From Apodemus sylvaticus (taxonomy: Eukaryota > Chordata > Mammalia > Rodentia > Muridae), in the NCBI RefSeq assembly GCF_947179515.1, contig NC_067487.1, forward strand, positions 40,595,266 to 40,659,265: a DNA stretch of 64,000 nt, written 5' to 3'. The notes beneath the pieces were generated by a model that was given only the letters and a program-made list of their open reading frames with translations, did no database searches and had not been told where the DNA came from. How positions within the stretch are numbered: the first letter of the stretch is position 1; the number at the start of each line of letters is the position of its first letter. Below are positions 10,599-22,327 of this stretch, piece by piece. The translations under genes were made by a program, and so were the position numbers.

Positions 10599-10800
10599 CT
10601 GGAGCTGGAGAACTAGCACATCCATTAGAGCATTAACTGCTCTTCTAGAAGCCTGAGGTTCTCGAAACCATCTCTAGCTCCAGTGCCAGGAGATCCCATG
10701 CCCTCCTTTGGCCCCTGTGGGCATTGAATATATACAGTGCACAGACCCACATGCCTGCACCCCACACACATGTAAAAGAAAAACTACAAAAAATTTAAAG
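10599..10800 (+). repeat. B3/B4-type SINE
   Basis: GGAGCTGGAGAACTAGCAC..., TTAACTGCTCTTCTAGAAG and a CACACATGTAAAAG tail identify an old member of the B2/B3/B4 group. Confidence 0.6.
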
Positions 10801-10819
10801 CATTAAAAATTCTTATTGA

Positions 10820-11012
10820 AGCCGCGTGTTAGTGGTGCACGCCTGTAATCCCAACACTCTGGGAGACAGAGGCGGGCAGATTTCTGAATTCAAGGCCAGC
10901 CTGGTCTACAGAGTGACTTGCAGGACAGCCAGATCTTCCAGGGCTATACAGAGAAACGCTGTCTCCAAAAAACCAAATCCAAAAAACCAAAAAAAAAAAA
11001 AAAAAAAAAAAA
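10820..11012 (+). repeat. B1 SINE
   Basis: Sense B1 carrying an extra AGATCTTCC insertion in the right arm and a long A tail interrupted by CC. Confidence 0.88.
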
Positions 11013-11221
11013 TCCTTATTGATCAAGTCCTGTTTTCATCCCTTTGGTTATCATTTTTCAGGCTTACACTCTGTACAGAGGACAATATTGAATGAACCAG
11101 GTTTTATTTAGAAATTAATTTCAACTGTTTTACACAATAAATTAATTCATAGGGGGAAATATAAAGTCTCACAGCTTTACAATCACCGACATTTTAATAT
11201 TACAGGTCACATCTCTGGAAA

Positions 11222-11425
11222 GTGGAAAGATATTTATTTTTCATGTATTCATGTGTCAATGTGAGTACAGGAGCACACACGTGTGCAGATGCATGAGCTG
11301 TGTGTGTGTGTGTGTGTGTGTGTGTGGAGAGGCACTTTTCAGCATTCTCACAGCTGGAGCTGTATTTTGGGACATTCAGCTTGTCACATGATGCTGGGAG
11401 GTGAGCTATCACTCTGGTCCCTAAA
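11222..11425 (-). repeat. Old B3-like SINE with internal (TG)n
   Basis: A pol III SINE skeleton remains (GTGAGTACAGG at one end, CTATCACTCTGGTCCC at the other), split by a TG run at about 11298-11326. Confidence 0.5.
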
Positions 11426-11504
11426 GCTGTCTGTCTTATTTCTGGCTTTGGCAAATTGTTGAATCACTGCAGAGACGATTTCCTCTTTCGTGCTAAATAC
11501 CAGC

Positions 11505-11865
11505 AGAGACCCAGGCACCAAGGCAGACAACTATAAGCCCAGCATTTAGGAGATGGAGACAGGGTCTCTAGTTACATGTCAGCCAGACTCTGTAGCAAGA
11601 GCCAGTATCTCAGAACAAAGCAAAGAAAGTTCCCACAGAGACAGAAATCATATACACCTGGATCTATCTCTCTTTATCTGCTAGTCTGGGTTTTGTTTCT
11701 CTAATTTTTTGAGATAGAGTCATACTCTGTAGCCGAAGCGCTCAGTGTGTAACACCAGCTGGTGTAGAATTTGCTATGGAAACCAGACTGGCCTCAGACT
11801 CATGGGGACCCACCTGCTGCTACCTCCCAAGTGCTAGGACTGAAGACACAAACCACCACCCCGGG
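11505..11865. repeat. Two degraded B1-like SINEs
   Basis: A sense fragment (about 11505-11625, CAGCATTTAGGAGATGGAGAC) and an antisense one (about 11700-11865, GACTGGCCTCAGACTC) are both heavily diverged. Confidence 0.5.
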
Positions 11866-12149
11866 TGGGTCTTCAGTCATAAATGGAGTCAATCCCCAAT
11901 TTTACATCCATCTTGCTCCAGGAAACCTGGTGTGCCCTAGCAGATGATGGCCAGAAGTGTCTCTGAGGACTTCAAAAGGTGCATCTGTGTCAGAGGAACA
12001 GACAGGGAAGCCAGACAAGAGAATAATGTCTTCATCGAGGAGGGAGGCAGAGTCCCAGAGCTCAGTAGGGCCTGAGAAACTAAACCACCATTGACTTTCT
12101 CTCTTCCTGCTTACAGACTCTCCCACTCAGGGTTTGTTCCACTGCTGGA

Positions 12150-12294
12150 GTGAAACACAAGGCTGCCACACAGGGCTGGGCTTAGTGAAACACACAGCTG
12201 CCCACACAGGGCGGGGCTTAGTGAAACACGTGGCTGCCCACACAGGGCGGGGCTTAGTGAAACACAAGGCTGCCCACACAGGGCGGGGCTTAGT
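12150..12294 (+). repeat. Four-copy 36-bp minisatellite carrying GC boxes
   Basis: Units begin GTGAAACAC and end GGGCGGGGCTTA; the first copy is one base short and has GGGCTGGGC. Three copies contain a consensus Sp/KLF GC box. The unit length is a multiple of three, so repetitive open frames arise on both strands as a by-product. Confidence 0.9.
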
Positions 12295-12640
12295 GTTCCA
12301 AGCTTTGGCAGATACACTGCCAACCACTCCAGCCGTTCATTCATGGGGTAGACGGTGGGATGGGCCAATTGAAAGCCCTGGATCTGGGCCTGAGAGGTAT
12401 CTGAGCTGGTCAGCCTCCTGGGTCCCCTGTTCTCCAAACCTCAGGACAGGGTCATTGGCCAGCTCTACCCTGCTGCCCAGGTGAGGCGCAGGGCCCAGTG
12501 CTGCAGCAGGGGAGGGGCCAGTCAGGTCCCCTGCCCTCCTGACCTGTCCAGGCCAGTCTTCCTGGCAATGAGCTCTCTCACCCACCACCAGTGGGGAGGG
12601 GCTGGGAGGAGGGGAGGAAGGTACACAGGTTGACTTATTG
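12295..12640 (+). repeat. Medium-reiterated GC-rich mouse repeat, probable
   Basis: Phrases such as CCAGCTCTACCCTGCTGCCCA and GGGGAGGGGCTGGGAGG recur in related form at 23860-24180. The style recalls MurSatRep-type repeats; the name is a guess. Confidence 0.4.
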
Positions 12641-12747
12641 ATCTCTTTGGGAGCTTTTAAATGTTTGTCTTACATGTTGATAAATCTTTTAGTATATCTA
12701 AGCAGAGGTAAACTGTAATGTGTTTATTAATCGTTCATAGGCACTGG

Positions 12748-12905
12748 GCGGGGCGGTGATGGCACACGCCTTTAGTCCCAGCACTTGGGAGGCAGAGGCA
12801 GGTGGATTTCTGAGTTCGAGGCCAGCCTGGTCTACAAAGTGAGTTCCATGACAGCCAGGACTACACAGAGAAACCCTGTCTCTGAAAAAACAAAATAAAC
12901 AAAAA
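12748..12905 (+). repeat. B1 SINE
   Basis: Sense B1 with an A-rich tail. GTTCATAGGCA before it and GTGCATAGGCA after it are candidate target-site duplicates. Confidence 0.9.
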
Positions 12906-14550
12906 TCGTGCATAGGCAATACTATGACAAAATTGATTTATTTTCAAGATTTACTTATTTATGTATCTTATGTTTACAGGCAAATGTCTTTGATTCGAGA
13001 GTCCAGGGTGCTGGAGTGGATAGCAAACTCCACCACTGCTGGGACGATTATGACGGGCTAATCAACTACAGCTACAATAATGTAACTATTTCATAGTCTG
13101 AAAAAATAAATCATTATAATTAAAATATATTTCCCTTTATTTCATATCCTGTATAGTTCTCCTCTGTAATGTGGGCTTAACATGTTTTCTTGAGGAGTGA
13201 TGCCAGATTTAGCCTACTTACTACCTTGTATCAACAGGTGGAGATGATAAGTCAACATTGATAAGTTTATCGATACTCTCAACTGATATCTACTTTAAGA
13301 TTGCTGCTTGCTATATTTTGCCTGAATTCAATAACATAAGGCCATTTTACTGACTGTTAATCTAACTCAGTGGCAGAGCATTTGCCTGTCACAGAGTCCT
13401 TGGCACTGCCAGAGAAAACATTGAGAGTGTATATTCTCTTCTAGCTGGAGGTAGGTATGAATAAAATTATCCCAGCTCTATTTTCCACATTAAGTGCCTT
13501 ATTATATGAAAAACCTACATCTATGTGACTATTTCTTCCACACCTGTTTCCCCATCTGTTATTCTCAAGAGACGTGGCGTATGAAGCCTGAGGAGAGGGG
13601 AATGGATTGGCGATGACTGTATTTGTTTCTGTCCCATGGTGGAGACTCCTAAGACCTCACATGCCATTTCTGATGCAGTTTGCCTACCTCTCCCTCCATG
13701 ATCAGAGTGTGGACTGCAGGGCAGAGGGACCACTGCCAGCTTCCTGACAAAAGCCAGGTGTGTTAATAGAATGCAGCATTTGTGAGAGAACAGAACAGTT
13801 GTCAAAGGACAAAGGAAGAGACTCATTTTCCAAAGACCAGCAAGGCGGGGAGGGTGGGGAGGGGTGTATATGTAAGTCCCTGTGGTCTCTCCCACTGACT
13901 TTCCAGCCATGGCCTCTGTGCTGAGTACAAACTCCTTTCCTCCCTGTCCTGACTCAGCTCTCAGGCTCCACCCAGCTCTCCACTGTGGTCCTGAACCTGT
14001 GCCTCCAGCCTTAAGGTCCTAATGTCCTTTTAGTTTGGAGAGAGCATAAGTAGGACTCAACAGACATCGATGGCTCACTTGCATTGCCCGGCATGCAAGG
14101 CTTCGCTGATCTTCACTTCTCTAAGTGAGGCACGACAGAGAACTTCTCCAGGTGTCCTGCCTGGACCTGGTCGTTCCCACTGACTCGAGCTGCCTCGGCG
14201 GAGGCCTGGCTGTTTCTGCTGGATTCGTGTTTGGTATCCTGACACTGCTGAACTGGACTGTTGGTATCCTTACAAGGGAGACTGGAATTGTCCCCTTGTC
14301 CTATTTACCATCTTTTCTCCCTACCTTTGGATGGTGGGCAAGAAGGAGTTGGGTTGGGAGTTAAAGCATTTGAAAACCCTTATTAAAATAGGTTTTAGAA
14401 AACCTAAGCCTACAATTGCACATGCCTATCTTGCAGGCAGGAAACCAGGTAGGATCCAAGGGTTTTATTGCTGGGTTGGTATTTATTTTTCTCTTTTAGT
14501 AGCATATCTTCCTGTACCAAAGACACTGCATTGAGATCCTTTAGTCCTGA
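12906..14550. other. Intergenic, nothing recognised
   Basis: Mostly unique-looking sequence. The longest frame is 129 codons on the minus strand at 13521-13910, with no familiar motif. I do not call a gene. Confidence 0.4.
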
Positions 14551-14554
14551 AAAT

Positions 14555-14690
14555 GGTTTGTTTTAGACATGGTATCTCTACTTAGCTCTGGCTGTCTTAG
14601 AACTCACTATGTAAATCAGTCTGGCTTTAAATTCAAAAAATATTCGTCTGTCTCTGCCTCCTGAGTCCTGGGACTAAAGATGCCACCTCT
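14555..14690 (-). repeat. Divergent B1 SINE, antisense
   Basis: CTGGCTGTCTTAGAACTCAC and CTCTGCCTCCTGAGTCCTGG are recognisable; the left arm is AT-drifted. Confidence 0.65.
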
Positions 14691-14959
14691 CCAGGCATAG
14701 TGAGAATCTGGGAGATACGGATTTTAAGGATTTATAGCACAGCAAATATGGAGTGACCCCAATGATTTCATTGTACTGACTTCTTCATGTTTAATGAATT
14801 GTGTAGATGTTGTCTTCCGGTAATGGGGCCATCAGTTTGTAGGGAGTAACCTATACTCTTGGCAACAACAGCCTGGGTTTTTGGCAGTTCCCAAGGGACT
14901 CTTTTGGCTAACCATTCAATTAAATGTAACCAAAAACCAGTACTGGAAGCTTCATTTGG

Positions 14960-15400
14960 TGATAAGGTAGTCAGCTGGGGCTCTGTCACCTCTGTAATTT
15001 GTTGATTTTGTTTAGATTGACTTGATATATGTATATATTTTAGGAAGCTTCTACTGTAGTACGTTTCTACAGTACTCCTCAAATGACCCCTAGTTTTGGC
15101 TGCCTCTCCCTCATCCCTTTCTTCTCTCCCCCTACCCATTTGATCCTCCCCCATCCACTCCACCCCCACCATCCATCCACAACCATCTGTTCTATTTCCC
15201 TTTCCTAGCTATCTGCCAACCCTAGTCCCTTACTCTATACCTAACTTCCATGGTCTATGTTGTTTGGTTATCATTGACTTAACAGCTAATATCCACATGT
15301 AAGTAAATACATACCATACTGGTCTTTCTAGGTCTGGGTTACTTCACTCAGGATGATTTTTGTTTCTAGTTCCATTCATATATGTTGTCTGTCGAAGCCC
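14960..15400 (-). mobile_element. L1 remnant, antisense
   Basis: The string from GCTAATATCCACATGTAAG through GGTTACTTCACTCAGGATG and TCTAGTTCCATTCATATATG is the reverse of the familiar L1 ORF2 region. Frames are broken. Confidence 0.7.
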
Positions 15401-15937
15401 TAGACCCTCAACAGCCCTCACCTTGAAAGCTCACTGACCTTGTGGTTTACAGCTGAACTCCCCCCCCCCCCTTCTTCACACAAGGCTGATCAACTGGTTC
15501 TTTACCTGGTTGAATACCTGGGATGGTCTGGGCAGAATCAGCATTCCAGGAAAGCTGCAGATGCCTCGAGGGGAGTCAACTTCCGCCCCATGACCTTTTC
15601 TCTTTCTGTGCCTTTAGCTTTCCCCTCAGCCCCTCCCTACCTCCTCTTATGGTGGGTTCAAAACCAGGGGCTTTGTGTTTCATTAAAGAGGCTTTGACAC
15701 AGAACACCCCATTTGCTTGGACGCACTTTTCTTTCCCGCCCATTCTCTCTTTCAGGCTTGGGTCCTCCTCGGCTCCCCGAATTACTAAGTCCGGCGGGTC
15801 GGGACAGTTGTCAGATATTAAAATGGCTACACCAGTTTGCTTCTTAGGTTCACTTGCTTGGAATATTTTTTCCCATTCTCTTACCTTGTGGTGGTGTCTC
15901 TCCTTGATGGTAAGAAACAGTTTTTTGTTTTGGTTTG

Positions 15938-16080
15938 GTTTTTGAGACAAGGTTTCTCTGTATAGCCCTGGCTGTCCTGGAACTCACTCTGTAGACCAGG
16001 CTGGCCTCAAACTCAGAAATCTGCCTGCCTCCGCCTCCCAGAGTACTGGGATACAGGCGTGTGCCACCACTGCCCAGCAA
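15938..16080 (-). repeat. B1 SINE, antisense
   Basis: Near-consensus reverse B1. It sits close to L1-derived sequence on both sides. AAGAAACAGTTTT before and AAGAACCAGTTTT after it are probable target-site duplicates. Confidence 0.9.
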
Positions 16081-16325
16081 GAACCAGTTTTTAAATCCAT
16101 CCAGTGTCTTTTTATTGGGGAATTGATACCATTTATATTAACAGTTATCAGTGAACAGTGTTGATTCCTGTTATTTTGTTATTGTTGCTATTGTTTCTCC
16201 TCTTTTGATTTGTTGGTCTGACATTTATTCCTCTTGCTTTCTTAAGGGTGGTTAATTTCTTCAGGTTGGAGTTTTCCTAATGCCTTCTGTTGGGCTGGAT
16301 TTGTAGACAGATGATGCTTTTTTTT
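16081..16325 (-). mobile_element. L1 remnant, antisense
   Basis: TCTTTTTATTGGGGAATTGA followed by a T-rich tract is typical of reversed L1 ORF2 sequence. It may continue the remnant at 14960-15400. Confidence 0.6.
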
Positions 16326-16329
16326 AAAT

Positions 16330-17720
16330 AAAATTGGAAGGCTGCTCAAACTTGGGCATCATTCTCTCCCAGGAGCAATGCAAATCTCTGTACCTTTCCA
16401 ATCGTAGTATATCTGTAGCTGAAAGGAGCGCTGTTTGTTTTGTTTTTATGTATGCTAAACCTTTTGTGGTATTCCATTCTTTTTACAGATTTTGTGGAAT
16501 TTTCAAACATTCAGTTTTGGAGGTCCTAACTTAGTACTCACAGGTTCTGGAAAAATTATGAATATCCAGCATGAGTATAGTGCGGAAGGATCTGCCTTAT
16601 CCATCCACAGACATGCTGGTGTCCCTGTGGGGGCAGAGTTTACAGTGTTTCTGCCAAGAGAAGTTGGCTTGCTACACAGTAGGTGGGGCCAGAGCCTTAG
16701 GCCTCTCCCATCAAGGCTGGGAAGAGTCTGAACTGGAGACAGCTGTCCTCCTTTGACAAGGTTTCCAAGAGGGCTTGTTTCTGAGATCTGCTGGCTACTC
16801 CGGTGGGCTCCCATACAGAAATGAAAGCATTCTTGAGCAAGCTGGGCTGCGTGTCTGTCTTCAGTTCCAAAGGAAAGAGATTCCCATGGTACAGGTGGAC
16901 ACTCGCTCTGATGCAGCTTCTCGAGGCCGGAACACCATAACCTAGTGTGAACAGCAGGATGCTGAGATGTCTTGAGTCCAGGTTCCTTGTGGAGGCACTG
17001 CTGGTCTGCCACCTCCAATAGATGGAGGAAACACTCGGGAGGCCGTCGTCGAAGATCTCAGCTCAGGACCAGAAGAGGCCAGGAGCTCCACTCACTGGTT
17101 CGCACATGAACCTTAGGCTCCATGATGTCAGGCCCACTGAACCAGAACAGCTGGCCCATAGACGAGGGAGTGCCTTTTGTGTTCAGTGGAAAGCTAGCCA
17201 CTCTGAAACAAACTCCACCAACTTGGAAAAGAAATAGAATGCGATTAACTCAGTACATGAAACTGAAACAAAACTTGCGGCAGGCAAATATGCCGGGAAG
17301 AAAACAAGCCCAAGGTGAAACTCACTATACAAAACGAAAACAGAAACAATCTCACAGAAAAGGGGAGTAAAGGTGGTGCAGTGCCCAAGAAACGCTGGGT
17401 CTAAGTTTGCTGCCAATAAATAAGGAAGGCTCGACTTCCAGGCACCTAGGAAGGAGAAACCAGATTCCACTGGCGAATGCTTCGAGCGTCGACACCTGGC
17501 AAACAGAGGTATTGCCACCTAAGGTAGGTCGCTTTGAGCTGTTTCTACAAGATGACAAACTGCTCGTCTTGACAAAAGCATGGTGTTACCGAGGACAGAG
17601 CTTGCAGGAGTGTATTGACCTGGTATGAAATAAAGTCGTGTTGTGTCAGAATGGCTCCTTTTTCTATCTGGATGCCCGCGGTGGTGTTGCATGAGTGCCG
17701 CGGGGTTAAACATTTTAATC
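16330..17720. other. Unidentified non-SINE block, possible retrocopy
   Basis: About 1.4 kb free of SINEs, with retained CpGs (for example ATGCTTCGAGCGTCGAC at 17478-17494). Plus-strand reading-frame pieces at 16571-16756, 17122-17370 and 17407-17628 are separated by stops. This fits a decayed processed gene copy or non-coding exons; I recognise no parent. Confidence 0.3.
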
Positions 17721-18191
17721 TGCTTTAATACAAGGGTTAGCTAAGCATTCCAACTTCAACACTAATAAAAAACATTTGAAAGGACCTGCTTAACCCAAGG
17801 TCAGCTTTCTCCCAATCCTAGCCCTAGTTTCAATATACTCCCTGAGGTCGCAAAGATTACTTTGCCTTGCAAATGAAGGAGGAAAAAAATTGTTATCTTC
17901 CCCCACCAGAGATTCCACAGCCTCTTCCATCTGGAAGGAACGCCCTGAGGGAGCCTATGAAAAGCGACTGATCTATCTCTAATCTCAAACCCAGCCCAGC
18001 ACAGCAAGTCAGCCAGAAGGCTGGCTTTTATACTGCTGTGAGGCATCTACGTTTGACTCTCTCTTCAATGTCAAAATGCATTGGACAACAAACAGTACAT
18101 GCCTAACTGAAGTTTTGCTACCTGTGAATCAAAGAATCCTGACCTGGCTTAATGTGCAACAGTTGGCAAACATAGGGTCTTTGGAAAAAAT

Positions 18192-18193
<2 letters not shown>

Positions 18194-18234
<41 letters not shown>
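18194..18234 (+). repeat. (TG)n microsatellite
   Basis: About 20 perfect TG units. Confidence 0.95.
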
Positions 18235-18238
<4 letters not shown>

Positions 18239-18372
18239 ATGCACACAGGCACACCTGTGGGAGTAAGAGGCCATGGTTCTTTCCTTTTACCCTGGGTGAG
18301 GTCATCGGGCTTGTGAGAGAAGCACTTTTATCCATTGAGCCATCTCCTCAGGCCTTCATTTAAAACTTTTAA

Positions 18373-18540
18373 TGGGCCGGGTGGTGATGGCGCACGCCTG
18401 TAATCCTAGCACTCTGGGAGGCAGAGGCAGGCGGATTTCTGAGTTCGAGACCAGCTTGGTCTACAGAGTGAGTTCCAGGACAGCCAGGCTACACAGAGAA
18501 ACCCTGTCTCAGAAAAAAACAAAAAAACAAACAAAAAAAT
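18373..18540 (+). repeat. B1 SINE
   Basis: Near-consensus sense B1 with an (AAAAAC)-type tail. Confidence 0.92.
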
Positions 18541-18959
18541 TTATTCAATAAAGAGTTAACAGATTTTAGGATCTGTTAATAAAGAACACGCGCCATGCTC
18601 CTCACATAAAAGAAACTGTGTCCTTATGGTCACGTAGGCCTAAAACAGAGTTCTCCATGCTAATGAGGTATTCAATCTCAGGCCCACCCTGAGCAGCTTG
18701 TATGGTATGGTATGCATCCATTTTCCACCACGAACAACCAAAACACAGTTTAAAACCCTGGACTGTCTAACTCATCAGGATTCGCCACGGGGAACCATAG
18801 AGAAGGCCTTTGACTACAGAGCCGCAGCTTAATTCTCCTGTAGGACTCACTGCCCCCCACAACTGCCACCATGCCTGCCCCCCAGCCACAACTGCCACCA
18901 TGCCTGCCTCTGCCAAGCTAAGGACAATTCCTCCAGCTAGCAAAAGTCAGAGTCCCCCT

Positions 18960-19641
18960 TTCCCCTGGCCCCCGGCTAGATGCTGTCCCCAGCCTGGGGC
19001 CCTCAACTCCATTCTCTGCTCTTCTGAGACTCTCAGCAACACCTGCATGTCAAAGAGTCTGAGAACCCCACAGCTCGATCTCAGGCCTGGGGACCCCCAA
19101 CCAGCTCCAGCTTTCTCCCTTCTCAAGACTTCGCTTTCCCACCCTGGAGCGATGCCGACGTCGCTTCCCTTCAGTCCTGGGGCACACAGGGATAAGTGCA
19201 GTCAAACGCCCTGCGTTTCTCCTCCTTAAGAGGCCATGTCCTGTGGCCCAGCAGACTTGAACCCACAGATGGATTCTGGGTAGGCTTGGCTGGAGGGGTC
19301 CAGGTTTTCTGGGAAGTCGTGTCTCTTTCTACATCGCAGATGTGGGATCCCAGCTAGGCTGTTCTCTTTCCCACTTCAGCAGGCTCTGCTCTCTGGGTTT
19401 GTGCTTCGGACAGGCCCAGCTCAGAAGACCACAGACCACAGGGCTCAGCAGGCAGCTGCTTGGTGAAGTCCCAGGGGTCCCCAGAGAGCTGTCCCAGCTT
19501 TGGATAGAGAGGGAGGAGCAAAGCACCAGAATGTTCTGGATGCAGGTTTCTCGGGTTTTCCGGCCCTGGTGCCTGATCTACAGAATCCCAGGCCTCTCTC
19601 ACAGAGATGACTGCAGGTGAGTGGTCGGAAGCCTCCAGCAC
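18960..19641 (-). pseudogene. Anxa2r: Annexin A2 receptor (ANXA2R) remnant
   Basis: On the minus strand an ATG at 19641 opens a 95-codon frame. Residues 14-20 read VREAWDS, followed at 24-25 by AP, at 44-50 by PLYPKLG, at 67-68 by PC and at 87-90 by PAEV. These fall in the same order and nearly the same spacing as human ANXA2R as I remember it (VKRAWDS, AP, PLYPVLG, PC, PAEF). The frame ends at a TAG (19354-19356), where the human protein (about 193 aa) continues. Further down, GFSDSL (19051-19068) and then, in another frame, LLRV (about 19028-19039) echo the human GFSDCLEWILRV. I see no intact C-terminus. Strand and position upstream of Zfp131 agree with the human order as I recall it. It is most likely a decayed orthologue; a truncated 95-aa product or a spliced form cannot be excluded. 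Confidence 0.65.
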
Positions 19642-20368
19642 TGGTGTTCTTACACTCCTCCTGAGTAGGCGGTCCTAAGCCCAAGAGGAGAAAATTACAC
19701 CAGAGCATCCTACTCTGCTGCGACTTTCAACTTAGGATCATCTCAGGAGGAACTGAAGACAAATTGGATTAGCAGCTGTGTTGGGTATCCAAAGTAGAAG
19801 TAAGCAAGCCTGGAAGAGGAGAGTTCGGGAGTCAGGCTAGGGGGTGGGGCTGGGGTGGGGCTCCTCCCAGAAACTGACTATTAGCACAGATACTGAAACC
19901 CTAGGCTCCAAGCACAGTGTGTTGAGGCGAGGGCCTGGTGTGAAAGGACCTGGAGCCTGAATAAGGATTTGCGAGTGTTGAAGTCTAATTATCCAAACCC
20001 TTGCTCCTTCCCGGGGCTCAGGACTGAACCCGGGGCAGTGTGGTAAGCTTTATCCTAACACACACTTTGTTGGGGGTTGGGGGTGGGTGGGAGGGGTCTC
20101 CTTAAGTGGCCCAGGATAATTTTGAAGTGTTTGTACCAGGCAGGCCTTTAACTTGTGACCCTCCCGACATCTCAGTCTCCCAAGTATATGGGATATAAAG
20201 GCTTCCACCACCAAGACTGGCGCCCCCTTAGTCGAATCTCACTATCTATATAGTTTGCTTTCAGCTGCTAAGCCTCTCAATTCAAAGAACTCCAGCAAGA
20301 AGCCAGCCCTACATTATTCATGGCACATGCCTCTAATCCCAACACTCAGAGTACTTATATAATGATTT

Positions 20369-20370
<2 letters not shown>
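19642..20370. other. GC-rich flank of the ANXA2R remnant
   Basis: Contains GGGGTGGGGCTGGGGTGGGGC at about 19840-19860, which could be remains of a promoter for the minus-strand remnant. A degraded B1-like patch lies at about 20060-20220. Confidence 0.35.

Positions 20371-20371
<1 letters not shown>

Positions 20372-20430
<59 letters not shown>
20372..20430. repeat. Compound (TA)n(GA)n microsatellite
   Basis: A run of about 16 TA units passes directly into about 13 GA units and is followed by an AT-only tract to about 20530. Confidence 0.95.
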
Positions 20431-20434
<4 letters not shown>

Positions 20435-20579
20435 AAGATTATATAATATAATTCATATAATATATAAATATTATATTATAAATATAATATATAATATTAT
20501 ATAATTAAATAATGTTAATATATTGTATACATAATTATTATATAACATGATTTTATACACACACACACACATATTAGAT

Positions 20580-21080
20580 GATGATAAATCACTTGGGCTG
20601 GCAATTCCCCTCAAAACTATAGACCATCTAATAAAACTCCAACACCAGGCATAAGACACCCCTTTTCTAATTGGTCAGGGTTGTCCAAGGGACTCACGAA
20701 CATAGGCTATTGCCCGTGGCTACCTCCCAGAGACTGAAGGTTAAGTCCTGATTGCTGAAGTTAGCACGCACTGGTTCTGACTGAACCCCCTCTCAGAAGA
20801 CTGGCTTTCCTAGAACCTGAAAAAAGCAGCCAGTGTAGAGCCGTAGAGCCTGTGAGCCCCAACAGCCAGCACAGCAAGATCTCCCTAAGGTGCCGCAGCA
20901 GCACTGATGCCTTGGCAGTGACCAATGGGTGTCTGTGGGCCTAAGGCCTGCCTGGTACTGGGAACCAAGACAGCTACCTGGGATTAGGGGGCTATGGATC
21001 CCAGAGGGAAACTTACTGTCTTCACTCTACTAAACCAGCTTGATTCCTTTTGTTTTGTTTTGATTTGGTTATTTTTTTTT
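20580..21080. other. Intergenic, nothing recognised
   Basis: Unique-looking sequence without exon evidence. Confidence 0.4.
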
Positions 21081-21084
21081 TACC

Positions 21085-21222
21085 CGAGACAGGGTTTCTC
21101 TGTGTATCCCTGGCTGTCCTGGAACTCACTCTGTAGACCAGGCTGGCCTCGAACTCAGAAATCTGCCTGCCTCTGCCTCCCAAGTGCTAGGGTTAAAGGC
21201 ATGTGCCACCACCGCCAGGCTC
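21085..21222 (-). repeat. B1 SINE, antisense
   Basis: Near-consensus reverse B1 with a T-rich leader. Confidence 0.92.
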
Positions 21223-21377
21223 AGCATGATTCCTAACTGCATTCCAAATACCTATCCTTATACCCACAGGTAAGTGTAGCTCCTAACACTCACCAAAGAA
21301 TCTTCTCTTTGCAACAAGCAGAGACCCATACAGAAAAACACAACTTGTCAAATGCAAAGAACAAATCGCCTGGAGAG

Positions 21378-21562
21378 ATGGGGTTGGAGGGGTGGCTCAG
21401 TGGTTAAGAACACTGCCTGTACTTCAGACACCCCAAGGTCCAGTTCCCTGCACTCACATGGCAGCTCACCACCGTCTGTAACTCCAGGAGTTCTGCACCT
21501 TCACATAAGCACACATGCAGGCAAAACACCAATGTACCTAAAATGAAAATAACTATTAAAAA
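21378..21562 (+). repeat. B4/B3-type SINE
   Basis: GGTGGCTCAGTGGTTAAGAAC is the pol III A-box region. An AAATGAAAATAAC tail follows. Confidence 0.75.
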
Positions 21563-21599
21563 TGCAAAGAACAACTGATTGTGGAGAGCCCAGCTTCAA

Positions 21600-22215
21600 C
21601 AGATGCATCTACAACACAAAGTCACGTACCCAAGGCTCAGTCATTTTGAGGAAGCAGGGATGGAAAGACTGTAACAGCCAGAGGATCCGAAATTGTGTCT
21701 CCTAGACACTACAGGGGTGCTTCATCCACGATACCTCTACAACGCATCTGCCTGGCAAGACCTGATCGAGGACTGTTGTGCCAGGGGAAACCCAAGAGAC
21801 CACCAAGGAGCCGTTTCCAAAATAATCACAACGGGGTCTCTTTATTACAAACTCAGACTTGAGCTGACCTCCAACCCAACCCTGACACAGCTGGACGGGA
21901 AGGGAAGACAGAGCAACCTCCAGCCTCAGCAGGACAAGGTTTTATAGGGAATGGGAGTAAGTGGGGGCAGGGTGGGGGAGTCCAGCCTGGCAAGTATCTA
22001 ATAAAATGAGTATTGTAAGCCGACCTTTGTAAGTCAACCGATGGGTGTCCTGAAGCAAGACCATGAATAATCGCAAACAGTCTGAAAGTGCGTCTAAAAC
22101 AATCAGACTAATCTTTGATTGACTGTTGCTAGGAAGTAGCTATGGAGTAACTCTGAGGTCAAGGACAAGCCCACTGGGGTAGGAGCCTCTTTCCTAATTT
22201 CAGGTAAGTCTCTCT
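21600..22215 (-). mobile_element. LTR-retroelement remnant, antisense, probable
   Basis: From TGTTGTGCCAGG at 21775 the sequence reads as a reversed LTR: a TTTATT (reverse poly(A) signal) lies at about 21840, and the element continues to about 22200. The flank at 21600-21775 looks like a second repeat. Class and edges are uncertain. Confidence 0.4.
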
Positions 22216-22327
22216 TCATTTTCTCCAAAAAATCCAGTCATTTATATTCTAGTAAATTCCTTTCTGCTTAAACGGATCAACTGTTCTGTTTTTTTTCTTT
22301 TGTAGTTCTTTTGTTTGTTAGTTTGTT

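Noticed and set aside
12111..12484. Overlapping ORFs with a repeated ALCGQ-type motif
   Set aside because: Generated by the 36-bp minisatellite, whose unit length is divisible by three.
16503..17018. 171-codon minus-strand ORF
   Set aside because: The opposite strand has equally plausible fragments and neither has a recognised domain, so I list only an unidentified block.
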